Shown: positions 16,204 to 23,138 of the stretch, piece by piece
Position numbering within the stretch: position 1 is the first letter of the stretch
Layout: the number at the start of each line of letters is the position of its first letter
Notes under the pieces: model-generated
The model's input: only the letters and a program-made list of their open reading frames with translations
Told to the model about the DNA's origin: nothing
Databases searched by the model: none
From: a virus
Strand: one strand, 5' to 3'
IMG/VR virus record: IMGVR_UViG_3300018080_000050
Span: 1-43,882 of that record
Length of the DNA: 43,882 nucleotides
Made by a program: the position numbers and the translations under genes

Positions 16204-16967
16204 TGCCAGATAAGTTTAAGATAAATAATAAGGAGTTAAACGTAACGCAGTTAAGAATAGATGATAATATAAGACCTGGTGATTTAATGTATGCCGTTGA
16301 TCCATTATCGTCTCCGAAAATGATTATTCCAACTAAATCTATGAGAACTTGGGAAGTTAAGTTTATAGTATTATCTGAAAACCTTGAACAATTTAAATTA
16401 GATATGGTAGCAGGAAATAAGTTAAATTTGGAGTTTGCTGACGGCGATTATAAGATTTCGAGTAAGGTAATCCTTAAGTCGTTAGATGTAGAAGTAAATA
16501 CGGATCATCCTAACCTTTGGGAAGGAAATGCCATATTTGAGGAAATAGAGGGTACATTTGAGAGGCCAAAAACTACAACAGAGAAGTATTTTGAGGAGCA
16601 GCAGATTCCGATGTCAGATGAAATGAAAGAAGCTATTGAAAAAGCCAAAGATGCCGGAATGAATATTCAAGAGTTTATAACACTCTGGAATAAAACGCAT
16701 CCTAAAAAAGAAATCGAAGATGTTGTAAAAACATCAACATTATCTCATAAATGCCCATACTGCTCCGCAATTCAATCTCCTAAGATTTTAAATGACGGGG
16801 TTAAAGATTTTTATCAGTGTAGTTTATGTAGAAGTCAATACACGAAAGTTAATGTAGATATAGCAGATCATTTGGATTCATTCGTATGGCAACAAGAAAT
16901 ACTACAGAATCTCGTTTCTAAAAAAAAAAGAATAGAAAGAATGTTTAGACATGAATCAGGCCCCTAA
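16203..16967 (+). CDS. Tail-like domain fused to a zinc ribbon, 254 aa
   Basis: Residues ~1-125 are beta-rich and end with a phrase (LWEGNAIFEEIEG) closely resembling the C-terminus of the distal-tail-like protein at 37060-37557 (VWEGNIVFEEV). Residues ~130-175 are helical. Residues ~180-215 form a four-Cys ribbon (CPYC...CSLC), followed by a basic helical tail. A structural-protein-like fold inside the early operon is odd; it may be a co-opted beta domain. Start at 16203 overlaps the upstream stop (TAATG). Function unknown. Confidence 0.6.
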   Translation: MPDKFKINNKELNVTQLRIDDNIRPGDLMYAVDPLSSPKMIIPTKSMRTWEVKFIVLSENLEQFKLDMVAGNKLNLEFADGDYKISSKVILKSLDVEVNTDHPNLWEGNAIFEEIEGTFERPKTTTEKYFEEQQIPMSDEMKEAIEKAKDAGMNIQEFITLWNKTHPKKEIEDVVKTSTLSHKCPYCSAIQSPKILNDGVKDFYQCSLCRSQYTKVNVDIADHLDSFVWQQEILQNLVSKKKRIERMFRHESGP

Positions 16968-17142
16968 ATGTGATCATACTAAAAAAAGGAAAATAAAAGG
17001 AAAAATGAGGACTATAACTAATTATAGACAGCTACCTGATGGTAATTTACAATGTAGGTCTTGTGGTTATATAATTAAGCAATTGAGTAAAAAAGAAAGG
17101 AGAAAAATAATAAGTGATATATATGATGTTTCAAAAATCTAA
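16951..17142 (+). CDS. Small basic zinc-ribbon protein, 63 aa
   Basis: MNQAPKCDHTKKRKIKG with a Cys-x-His pair near the N-terminus and CRSC at ~35-38, within a Lys/Arg-rich protein. A single zinc site of the C-x-H/C-x-x-C type is plausible. It overlaps the preceding gene by 17 bases and the next by 20. Probably nucleic-acid-binding; no family recognised. Confidence 0.5.
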   Translation: MNQAPKCDHTKKRKIKGKMRTITNYRQLPDGNLQCRSCGYIIKQLSKKERRKIISDIYDVSKI

Positions 17143-17275
17143 AAATAAAGAAATAATGTACGAATGTGTGACGTGTAAGAATAAGTTTAATATATTAGAA
17201 TTAACCAACCATAAGAACGGATTTAAGACTTGTCCAGTATGTGCTGGCATCCGTTTTTATATATTAGATGAATAA
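17123..17275 (+). CDS. Zinc-ribbon micro-protein, 50 aa
   Basis: MMFQKSKNKEIMYECVTC, then CPVC near residue 37-40 and the end GIRFYILDE: two CxxC knuckles spaced ~20 residues apart, a rubredoxin/ribbon-type zinc site. It overlaps the end of the upstream gene and stops two bases before the methyltransferase start. Confidence 0.55.
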   Translation: MMFQKSKNKEIMYECVTCKNKFNILELTNHKNGFKTCPVCAGIRFYILDE

Positions 17276-17277
17276 AG

Positions 17278-18222
17278 ATGAAACAATTAACTTGTGGAAT
17301 ATTCCATAGCTTTGCTGGACATTGGCAGCTTATAGCTGAGGAATTAGGATTAAAGACGGCCTGGTATTACGAAAACTTTAAGAAGGAAAGACAAATACTC
17401 GAACATAACAGACCGGATGTTTATATTATAGAAAATTCAGATCAAATTAAAAAGGAAGTAGATATTATAATGGGATCACCTCCATGTGTTGGAATGAGCC
17501 AAGCTAATCCTAAAGCATGCTGCGAACATCCAGCCAATGAGGAAATGAGGATATTTGCTCAAAAAGTAAGAGAATTAAAGCCTGAGTATTTTTTCATGGA
17601 AATGGTTCCTACACTGCTTCAAGACAGATTTAAACCTATTTATCAAGAATTGATGGATAATTTTAATCGAAATCATAAAACGGTTGTAAAGACTTTCGAT
17701 TTTAAGGATTATGGCACTCCTCAAGCCAGAGAGCGAGTCCTGATTTATGGATGCCGAAGTAAATACCTCCTTTTTCCTAAACCGACCGGAACTTCTACTA
17801 TACGTGATGCTCTGGATGGCCTGAAAAATTATAGTAAGGAGGAAGCTATAAGTTTAAACATAGCTGTAGAAATGAAACCTCATTGGAAAGGCCCCTACAG
17901 CATGTTTGTTAATAACCCGGAGTATTTCAACTTGGAGTGGGATGGAGTGAGTAAAGTAATCACAGCGTTAGGCTCGGGTTATTTAAGACACCCAGATGGA
18001 CATAGGAGGATAACGTATAGAGAAGCTGCCAGATTTATGGAATTTCCGGATGACTATGACTTCTCAATTCATGCTCTAAGCCAAATATTTAGAGATATAG
18101 GCTGGGGAGTGCCTATTTTAGGAATGGCAAGAATTTTAAGGAAATTATTAGATTTTAATGGAAAAAATGATGGCTCGTATGAGCGATTATATATTAAAAA
18201 AAGTATGGAGGAGTTTTTCTAA
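17278..18222 (+). CDS. C5-cytosine DNA methyltransferase with C-terminal PIP-like peptide, 314 aa
   Basis: Transfers a methyl group from SAM to cytosine C5. Seen: motif I IFHSFAGHWQ (8-17), motif IV GSPPCVGMSQ with catalytic C70, motif VI FMEMVP (E108; the usual ENV is EMV), motif VIII TPQARERV (Q149/R151/R153) and a C-terminal motif X region (IGWGVPILGMARIL). The length is near the minimum for the family, so the target-recognition region is short. The last residues are KKSMEEFF, matching the PIP boxes of neighbouring genes apart from Lys in place of Gln. This recalls DNMT1, which uses a PIP box to follow replication forks. Could protect viral DNA from restriction; the target sequence cannot be read. 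Confidence 0.85.
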   Translation: MKQLTCGIFHSFAGHWQLIAEELGLKTAWYYENFKKERQILEHNRPDVYIIENSDQIKKEVDIIMGSPPCVGMSQANPKACCEHPANEEMRIFAQKVRELKPEYFFMEMVPTLLQDRFKPIYQELMDNFNRNHKTVVKTFDFKDYGTPQARERVLIYGCRSKYLLFPKPTGTSTIRDALDGLKNYSKEEAISLNIAVEMKPHWKGPYSMFVNNPEYFNLEWDGVSKVITALGSGYLRHPDGHRRITYREAARFMEFPDDYDFSIHALSQIFRDIGWGVPILGMARILRKLLDFNGKNDGSYERLYIKKSMEEFF

Positions 18223-18395
18223 TGGATGTATGGATTGTACTGAACGAGAGTGATACGATCATCAAAATAGGAGGACAATCAGAATGTCATAAATATAAGA
18301 ACGATTGTGATGATAAACATCCCTCGGGTAAGTATAGACTAAGAAAACTTAAAGAAGGAATGAGAATTGTTAATGCCAAGAAATATCATAGCTAA
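18222..18395 (+). CDS. Hypothetical protein, 57 aa
   Basis: MDVWIVLNESDTIIKIGG followed by ECHKYKNDCDDKHPSGKY: a short beta-like start, two Cys and two His in the middle (a possible metal site), and a basic end. Its ATG overlaps the methyltransferase stop (TAATG). Resembles the small domain-like proteins common in viral early regions; function unknown. Confidence 0.5.
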   Translation: MDVWIVLNESDTIIKIGGQSECHKYKNDCDDKHPSGKYRLRKLKEGMRIVNAKKYHS

Positions 18396-18403
18396 TAGCG
18401 AAA

Positions 18404-18482
18404 TGGTATATCATAACCAAACAGGACTCCAGGAAGTGGTATATCATAATGCGGAAAAAAGAATGGGAGTGGTATATCATAA
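18404..18482 (+). repeat. Three copies of a 13-bp motif at exact 33-bp spacing
   Basis: TGGTATATCATAA occurs at 18404-18416, 18437-18449 and 18470-18482, each 33 bases from the last (about three helical turns). The 20-base intervals differ. A short frame (18403-18495, 30 codons) reads the repeats as VVYHN phrases but lacks a ribosome site. The regular spacing on one DNA face suggests cooperative protein binding. Confidence 0.75.
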
Positions 18483-18631
18483 CAGAAATCTATAATGTAT
18501 GTCCCTTATGTGGTAATTCGCTTACTTATATAGGAGATATATATTATAAATGTAAAAATTGTGGAGCGAACTTTATGAAAAGCGATTTAGAGCTACCTGA
18601 TAAGCAGCAGAGTATGGAGGATTTTTTCTAA
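18449..18631 (+). CDS. Zinc-ribbon protein with C-terminal PIP box, 60 aa
   Basis: MRKKEWEWYIITEIYNVC, a CPLC...CKNC zinc ribbon (residues ~18-38), and the C-terminal peptide QQSMEDFF (53-60), a textbook PIP box. In effect it is a zinc ribbon attached to a clamp-binding tail; it could recruit a DNA or protein target to PCNA, or compete with host clamp clients. Its ATG lies inside the second 13-bp repeat, and AGGAAG upstream is a modest site. The stop overlaps the next start (TAATG). Confidence 0.65.
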   Translation: MRKKEWEWYIITEIYNVCPLCGNSLTYIGDIYYKCKNCGANFMKSDLELPDKQQSMEDFF

Positions 18632-18819
18632 TGTATTATTTTAAGAACGATAAGGGTCGGGATCCGTTTACGACCGGAAAAGAGGCCATGAAAGACGTAG
18701 GCCAAATTGTAGATGATATGATGAAGTTTGAGAAGGAGTTTGCTTCGGTTTTATATTTTGAGAAAGATAAATTTAAAAACGAATTTGATCGGAGGAAAAA
18801 GAAGGTTAAACCAACATAA
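18631..18819 (+). CDS. Hypothetical helical protein, 62 aa
   Basis: Acidic/basic helical protein (KEAMKDVGQIVDDMMKFEKEF) with a Lys-rich C-terminus. Start coupled to the previous gene by TAATG. No domain recognised. It ends just before a strong stem-loop. Confidence 0.5.
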   Translation: MYYFKNDKGRDPFTTGKEAMKDVGQIVDDMMKFEKEFASVLYFEKDKFKNEFDRRKKKVKPT

Positions 18820-18828
18820 CGCTTATTC

Positions 18829-18896
18829 GGCTCCTATTGGGTTTTATATGATCCCCTCAATCATTCCGTTAATCACCTGGTTTCCCAATAGGAGCC
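18829..18896 (+). promoter_or_regulatory. Stem-loop A before the uracil-DNA glycosylase gene
   Basis: A perfect 13-bp stem (GGCTCCTATTGGG 18829-18841 with CCCAATAGGAGCC 18884-18896) encloses a 42-base loop. The loop contains AATCACCT (18871-18878), the complement of an AGGTGATT-type ribosome binding site. It is followed by ACCTTATAAAAG and the start at 18919. Related structures precede 30130 and 32072 (shared G-[TC/CC]-CACCT-A/T-rich ending). Could be an mRNA processing or translation-control element, or an internal terminator/promoter junction. Confidence 0.6.
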
Positions 18897-18918
18897 ACCT
18901 TATAAAAGAGATGATAAT

Positions 18919-19458
18919 ATGTTAAGAGATAAAAAAGACGATCCTAATAAAAGGATATGGCTATGTCCAGCTCATGAGAACTGTAGGAAATGTAAATTAA
19001 ATTTAAGACTTAAACCACAAAGACCTTACGGCACATTAAATACAAATATTATGTTTATAGGTGAATCTCCTGGAAAAGAGATCGATCAGGACCATAACTA
19101 TGCCTGGGCTTGTGGTTCAGGATTTTATTTTAAAAAGTTCTTAGAAATGTTCGGTTTCAATAGAGATGAGGTATATATGACAAATTTAGTTAAATGCTTC
19201 AATCCTGGTACAACTGAGGAGCAAATAGACAATTGTAGAGATTTTTTAGAGCTGGAATTAATATTAATAGAACCGAAGGTTATTGTATGTACAAGTCTTA
19301 TAGCCTTTAATAATTTACCAAATATACCTCAGGTTAAACATGCTAAGGTGATGAGAATATGGCATCCATCTTATGCTCAAAGACCTGGAAATGAGGAGAA
19401 ATGGAAAGAACAATGGAAAGAGGTGAGGAGAGTGTATGATAATAGGATGGCTATGTAA
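18919..19458 (+). CDS. Uracil-DNA glycosylase, family 4/5 type (Fe-S), 179 aa
   Basis: Removes uracil from DNA. Seen: Cys pair C22/C25 (NCRKCKL), motif A FIGESPGKEID (46-56), GSGFYFKKFL (67-75), MTNLVKC with C93, C106 (NCRDF), the strand IEPKVIVC and the terminal WHPSYAQRP motif (H149). The four Cys fit the 4Fe-4S ligands of family 4/5 enzymes. Length is typical. Preceded by stem-loop A; overlaps the glycosyltransferase by 23 bases. In a virus with an altered pyrimidine pool it would clean up uracil in DNA. No PIP-like C-terminus is seen. Confidence 0.85.
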   Translation: MLRDKKDDPNKRIWLCPAHENCRKCKLNLRLKPQRPYGTLNTNIMFIGESPGKEIDQDHNYAWACGSGFYFKKFLEMFGFNRDEVYMTNLVKCFNPGTTEEQIDNCRDFLELELILIEPKVIVCTSLIAFNNLPNIPQVKHAKVMRIWHPSYAQRPGNEEKWKEQWKEVRRVYDNRMAM

Positions 19459-20560
19459 AGGATATACTCATTTAAACGTTAAGTCTGTAGATGGCATGCT
19501 CAATATACGGGTGCCTTTATTAAATATGTTATTAAAAAAGCATAATATTATATGGCTCGGCCATCAGAGGCCGAAAAGACTACTTAATGATAATATGTTC
19601 TATAAACCGATTGTAAAGGAGTATTTAGATGCGTATAAAAGATTTGAAAAGAGTTATATAGGTGAAAAGAAAGTAGCGACATTCTTTACTTCATTTCGAC
19701 CTCAAGAATTTCCTGAATTAGATATTTTACTTGTAGAGATCAGCAGAATACATGTATATGCTCCGTTGTTTGCTTCGGTTATAGATTATTATAATAATTA
19801 TACTAAGACTAAAATAATCCTTTGGGACACAGATCGATGGCTAAACGACTTTGCTCACTGGCTTCGACCCTTTCCAAATTCAGATTTAACTGACTTTAAA
19901 ATATTCGCACCCTATAAAGGCAATAAGGAATATGCGCCATATCTCGGTCCAGAATGGTACAATATGGCACCATTCCCTTACGACCGGACAAAAGAGCTTG
20001 AAATTACTACGAAACCTTACGATCTATGCTATATAGGAAACGATTATAGGAGAAGGCCAAAAATGGAAAAGTATTATAATTTTCCTTTTGCTGACGTATA
20101 TGGTAAATATGATGATGATGAGTGGAAAGCGACTATGAAATGTAATTTTAGGGGCCGAACTAAACCAGATGAAGTGAGAGAAATATATAATCAGTATTCG
20201 TTTTGTGTTCAAATAGTTAAAAAGGATTACGAAAAGTTCGGCCTAATGACTCCTCGGATTAACGAAGTGCTTGAAGCCGGGACGCTAATTTTAGTAGATG
20301 GGGATATCATAACAGCCAGTTTATTTGTAGATGAGGAGTATATAGTTCATGATACTGAGGATGTGTTGAAATGGAAAGAAAGATTAGATAAAATGACAAG
20401 TGAGGAATATAAGAAAAGAGTTATGAGCCAGAGGAAAAAAGTAGCCTCATTTTGTAGCTATGATTCACTACTCAGTATATTTTCATTAGATCAAGGTCAT
20501 GAGCTTGTTAAAGGAAATATCAAGCTTGGACAACAGAAGTCAATGACTGACTTCTTTTAA
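19436..20560 (+). CDS. GT-B glycosyltransferase (CgeB-like) with C-terminal PIP box, 374 aa
   Basis: Predicted to move a sugar from a nucleotide-sugar donor. The N-terminus IGWLCKGYTHLNVKSVDG and WLGHQRP resembles the first Rossmann domain of GT-B enzymes; the C-terminal domain has YDLCYIGNDYRRRP, the repeated-strand region, and PRINEVLEAGTLILVDGD (E277), the donor-binding signature of CgeB/GT1-type enzymes. The protein ends QQKSMTDFF, with a clean PIP box (QKSMTDFF, 367-374). A clamp-binding glycosyltransferase most simply acts on DNA, as T4 alpha/beta-glucosyltransferases do. GAGGTGA lies 8 bases before the ATG. The acceptor is inferred, not shown. Confidence 0.75.
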   Translation: MIIGWLCKGYTHLNVKSVDGMLNIRVPLLNMLLKKHNIIWLGHQRPKRLLNDNMFYKPIVKEYLDAYKRFEKSYIGEKKVATFFTSFRPQEFPELDILLVEISRIHVYAPLFASVIDYYNNYTKTKIILWDTDRWLNDFAHWLRPFPNSDLTDFKIFAPYKGNKEYAPYLGPEWYNMAPFPYDRTKELEITTKPYDLCYIGNDYRRRPKMEKYYNFPFADVYGKYDDDEWKATMKCNFRGRTKPDEVREIYNQYSFCVQIVKKDYEKFGLMTPRINEVLEAGTLILVDGDIITASLFVDEEYIVHDTEDVLKWKERLDKMTSEEYKKRVMSQRKKVASFCSYDSLLSIFSLDQGHELVKGNIKLGQQKSMTDFF

Positions 20561-20589
20561 AAACACAAACAAAAGGTGATAAAAAAATT

Positions 20590-21657
20590 TTGAATGTTAT
20601 CGTTACCGGCGCAGCCGGTTTGGTAGGATCTCACGCAGCTGAGTTTTACGCTAAGGATCCTAATAACTCCGTGTATGCTATCGATAACTTATCCAGAGCA
20701 AAACTGATGGATAAAGAAATCCTTTATGCGAAATATAATTGGGATTATCTCGAGAGGATATATTCCAATATAAAATTCTATAAGAAGGATGTAGTATATG
20801 ATTCGGAGTTTGTCGAGAATCTAATAAATCAATGTGAGCCAGACATTATTATACATGCTGCTGGTCAGCCGGGAGTTCCCACTTCCATAGATCGGCCATA
20901 TTATGACTTTTCGAATAATGTTATTGGTACATTTAATATGTTAGAGGCTGTAAGAAAAAGTCCGTTTAACCCTGCCTTTATATTTACCTCAACTAATAAA
21001 GTGTTCGGTGAAAACGTCAATCTCTTACCAATAGAAAAGAAGGATACCCGATATATATTTAACTTCACTAATAGATTTGGAGTTAATGAGGAGTTATCGA
21101 CTGGTTTGACTAAACACACTCCTTATGGAGCATCCAAATTATGTGCTGATACCTATTGTCAAGAATATGGAAAGATGTATGGCATGAGAACTGGAATATT
21201 TAGAATGAGCTGTATATACGGCATTCGGCAATTAGGAGTAGAGGAGCAAGGATGGGTAGCTCATTTCGTCCTTTCTATGGTTAATGACAGGACTATTAAT
21301 ATATTCGGAGATGGCTTACAAGTAAGAGATATGCTTTACGTAACTGATTTAATAAACGCAATGGATAAATATGCCGAAAAATCAAGACGGTATAAAGGAG
21401 AAGTGTTTTGTATTGGTGGAGGTCCAAAGAATACAATTTCTTTAGTCGAATGTATAGAATTATTAGAACAGTTGCTTAATAAGAAGGCGAAGCTCAAATT
21501 TCACGACTGGAGGACGAGCGATCAGCAAGTATATATTTCAGATATTAAAAAAGCGAGAGAATTGCTTGGCTGGGAGCCTAAAGTAAGCCCAAAGGTTGGA
21601 GTAGGTAGTTTAGTTAATTGGGTATTAGATAATAAGGAGGCGTTAAGAAATGGTTAG
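20590..21657 (+). CDS. NDP-sugar epimerase, CDP-paratose 2-epimerase-like, 355 aa
   Basis: Extended short-chain dehydrogenase acting on a nucleotide-activated sugar. Seen: NAD-binding VTGAAGLVGSH (5-15), DNLSRAKLM, HAAGQPGVPTSIDRP, the TSTNKVFG stretch, the catalytic Y-x-x-x-K in TPYGASK, RMSCIYGIRQLGVEEQGW and GDGLQVRDMLYV. The STNKVFG, CIYG.RQ.GVE.QGW and GDG.QVRD strings are characteristic of CDP-paratose/tyvelose 2-epimerases. It starts at TTG (20590) with GGTGAT ten bases before; no in-frame ATG fits. Immediately follows the glycosyltransferase, so it likely supplies its donor. Confidence 0.85.
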   Translation: MNVIVTGAAGLVGSHAAEFYAKDPNNSVYAIDNLSRAKLMDKEILYAKYNWDYLERIYSNIKFYKKDVVYDSEFVENLINQCEPDIIIHAAGQPGVPTSIDRPYYDFSNNVIGTFNMLEAVRKSPFNPAFIFTSTNKVFGENVNLLPIEKKDTRYIFNFTNRFGVNEELSTGLTKHTPYGASKLCADTYCQEYGKMYGMRTGIFRMSCIYGIRQLGVEEQGWVAHFVLSMVNDRTINIFGDGLQVRDMLYVTDLINAMDKYAEKSRRYKGEVFCIGGGPKNTISLVECIELLEQLLNKKAKLKFHDWRTSDQQVYISDIKKARELLGWEPKVSPKVGVGSLVNWVLDNKEALRNG

Positions 21658-22108
21658 CGAAAAGGATATGCAGTTTATCTGGGTAATACTCGATGAGCTA
21701 ATAGAAAAAGGATTAATAAAGGAGAACTATGTTAAACGACTGGAAAATATAAAGCATAATCTTAATATCGAAAGAAAGGATATGCTGGAAAGTATATTTG
21801 AGCAGCAGATAAACCTACAAATTAAATGCGGACATGAAGTAGAATTGCTTGAGGGCAACCAGCCTTATATAACTGTAATGACAGTCGCTCTAATAGATGA
21901 GGCTATGGAGGCCTTAAGAGAAACACCATGGAAACCCTGGAAAAAACAACAGCAGTTTAATAAAGAAAAAATGCAGGAGGAGCTTGTCGATTTATTACAT
22001 TTTTTCGTAAATTTATGTTTGGCATCAGGTATGGACGCAAAAAAGCTATTCGAAGTCTATACTTATAAAAATGCTATAAATCATCAAAGACAAGAGGATG
22101 GTTATTAA
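21650..22108 (+). CDS. All-alpha NTP pyrophosphatase (dimeric dUTPase/dCTPase-like), 152 aa
   Basis: Hydrolyses a pyrimidine dNTP to dNMP and pyrophosphate. Metal-binding acids are in ALIDEAMEAL (E84, E87) and QEELVDLLHF (E110, E111, D114). The WKPWKK stretch (94-99) and C-terminal YKNAINHQRQEDGY match the dimeric dUTPase branch (dUTPase_2), to which phage T4 dCTPase-dUTPase is also related. In this gene set it may remove dUTP and/or dCTP, feeding dCMP/dUMP to the ThyA-like enzyme. Overlaps the epimerase end by 8 bases with AAGGAGG before the start. Confidence 0.75.
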   Translation: MVSEKDMQFIWVILDELIEKGLIKENYVKRLENIKHNLNIERKDMLESIFEQQINLQIKCGHEVELLEGNQPYITVMTVALIDEAMEALRETPWKPWKKQQQFNKEKMQEELVDLLHFFVNLCLASGMDAKKLFEVYTYKNAINHQRQEDGY

Positions 22109-22110
22109 AT

Positions 22111-22623
22111 ATGCCGAATATTACACCATCTCAAGCTACTGCTCGTTCAGCCAGAAAAAGGAGAGTTAATAAAAACAAACCATTAATCGAATTCACTATT
22201 AAATGGTTATGGGAACATCTTGGAAAAAGATTTAAAATGGATGAAATCGTGTGGTTTTACAGAAAATCGCTTGGCTGGTTAAACAAAAAACTTACTCCGG
22301 ATGATAAGAAAGTATTATTTAACTTTAAACGTACAATGTCATCCTGTTTTTCTCTTTTAGTGTCCAATGGGTATTTTAAAAAGGATACGAAATATAAATC
22401 TAAGGCTACATATTATGTAGCATCATTAGATATGGTAAATGGCCTTAGGGATATGTTAGCTCTAAAGAGATTTAAAGACTTTACAAAAGGAAAGCGTGGA
22501 AAAAATTTAATAGGAGGACCGATACCTGAAGCATTTGGAATGTACTTTATAGAGCCAAGCGGCATAGTTGATAAAAAATTTAGAGAATTATGGGAGGCGA
22601 GTAGATTATTACCTTCAACATAA
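22111..22623 (+). CDS. Hypothetical basic protein, possible winged helix, 170 aa
   Basis: Very basic N-terminus (TARSARKRRVNKNK). The middle region IEFTIKWLWEHLG, FKMDEIVWFYR and SLLVSNGYFKKDTKYKSKATYYVA looks like a winged-helix fold ending in a beta wing, suggesting DNA binding. The C-terminal third (RGKNLIGGPIPEAFGMYF) is unrecognised. Sits between two nucleotide-metabolism genes and overlaps the AUU-started kinase gene by 19 bases. Confidence 0.5.
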   Translation: MPNITPSQATARSARKRRVNKNKPLIEFTIKWLWEHLGKRFKMDEIVWFYRKSLGWLNKKLTPDDKKVLFNFKRTMSSCFSLLVSNGYFKKDTKYKSKATYYVASLDMVNGLRDMLALKRFKDFTKGKRGKNLIGGPIPEAFGMYFIEPSGIVDKKFRELWEASRLLPST

Positions 22624-23138
22624 TCTTAGAAGGATGCGACTGTGTAGGTAAAAGTAGTATATATCAAATCCTACTTTCAAGAGGAGAAGTGGTTGTAGGA
22701 TCTCATTTTGGTGCTCCAAAAAATAAAGCAGAAGGAAAAAGAGATTACACCAGCACTATGAAATTCTTAAATAATCAAACCGGCATAATATTTGACAGAT
22801 GGGCTTTAGGTGAGCGAGTATATGGTCCGCTATTTAGAAAATATTATCCTGACTATATGGATAAAATTGAGAATGAACTGAAGGATCATAATTACCTATT
22901 TTTAATAACGGCATCAGTTAAAGTAGTTAGAAAACGCATATTAGAAAGCAGACATCAGGGAAAGGAGAATAAATACATAGAAACGATATTAAAGAGCTTC
23001 GAAAGAGAATTTAAGAAATCTAAATATCCAAATAAGTTTATAATAGACACGACTAATATTACACCAGACGAAGCTGCCGACCAAATAATTGAGTTTATTA
23101 GAAAAGATTGTGTATCAAAAGGGAGGTCGATGTATTGA
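22605..23138 (+). CDS. Deoxynucleoside monophosphate kinase (thymidylate-kinase-like), apparent AUU start, 177 aa
   Basis: P-loop kinase. The frame contains LEGCDCVGKSS, a Walker A of the thymidylate kinase type, only ~9-16 codons after an in-frame TAG at 22602. Between that TAG and the P-loop there is no ATG, GTG or TTG. ATT at 22605 (and 22608) is preceded by GGGAGG with ~7-base spacing, so AUU initiation is the best reading. A GTG at 22689 would delete the P-loop. Further motifs: FDRWALGERVYG (DR of the dNMP site) and ITASVKVVRKRILESR (lid region). Likely phosphorylates a (modified) dNMP made by the next enzyme, as T4 gene 1 does. Ends TGATG, coupled to the ThyA-like gene. Confidence 0.75.
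   Translation: MITFNIILEGCDCVGKSSIYQILLSRGEVVVGSHFGAPKNKAEGKRDYTSTMKFLNNQTGIIFDRWALGERVYGPLFRKYYPDYMDKIENELKDHNYLFLITASVKVVRKRILESRHQGKENKYIETILKSFEREFKKSKYPNKFIIDTTNITPDEAADQIIEFIRKDCVSKGRSMY

Noticed and set aside
18404-18482. CRISPR-like array
   Set aside because: The regular unit is only 13 bp with 20-bp intervals, far below CRISPR repeat lengths, only three copies, and it overlaps a coding start. No cas1/cas2 present; the Cas4-like nuclease is not evidence of an array.
18403-18495. 30-codon frame reading the 33-bp repeats as VVYHN units
   Set aside because: No ribosome site and overlaps the zinc-ribbon start; a DNA-level role is more likely, though not excluded.
22689-23138. Shorter kinase starting at GTG 22689
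   Set aside because: It would remove the Walker A motif that is plainly encoded upstream in the same frame.
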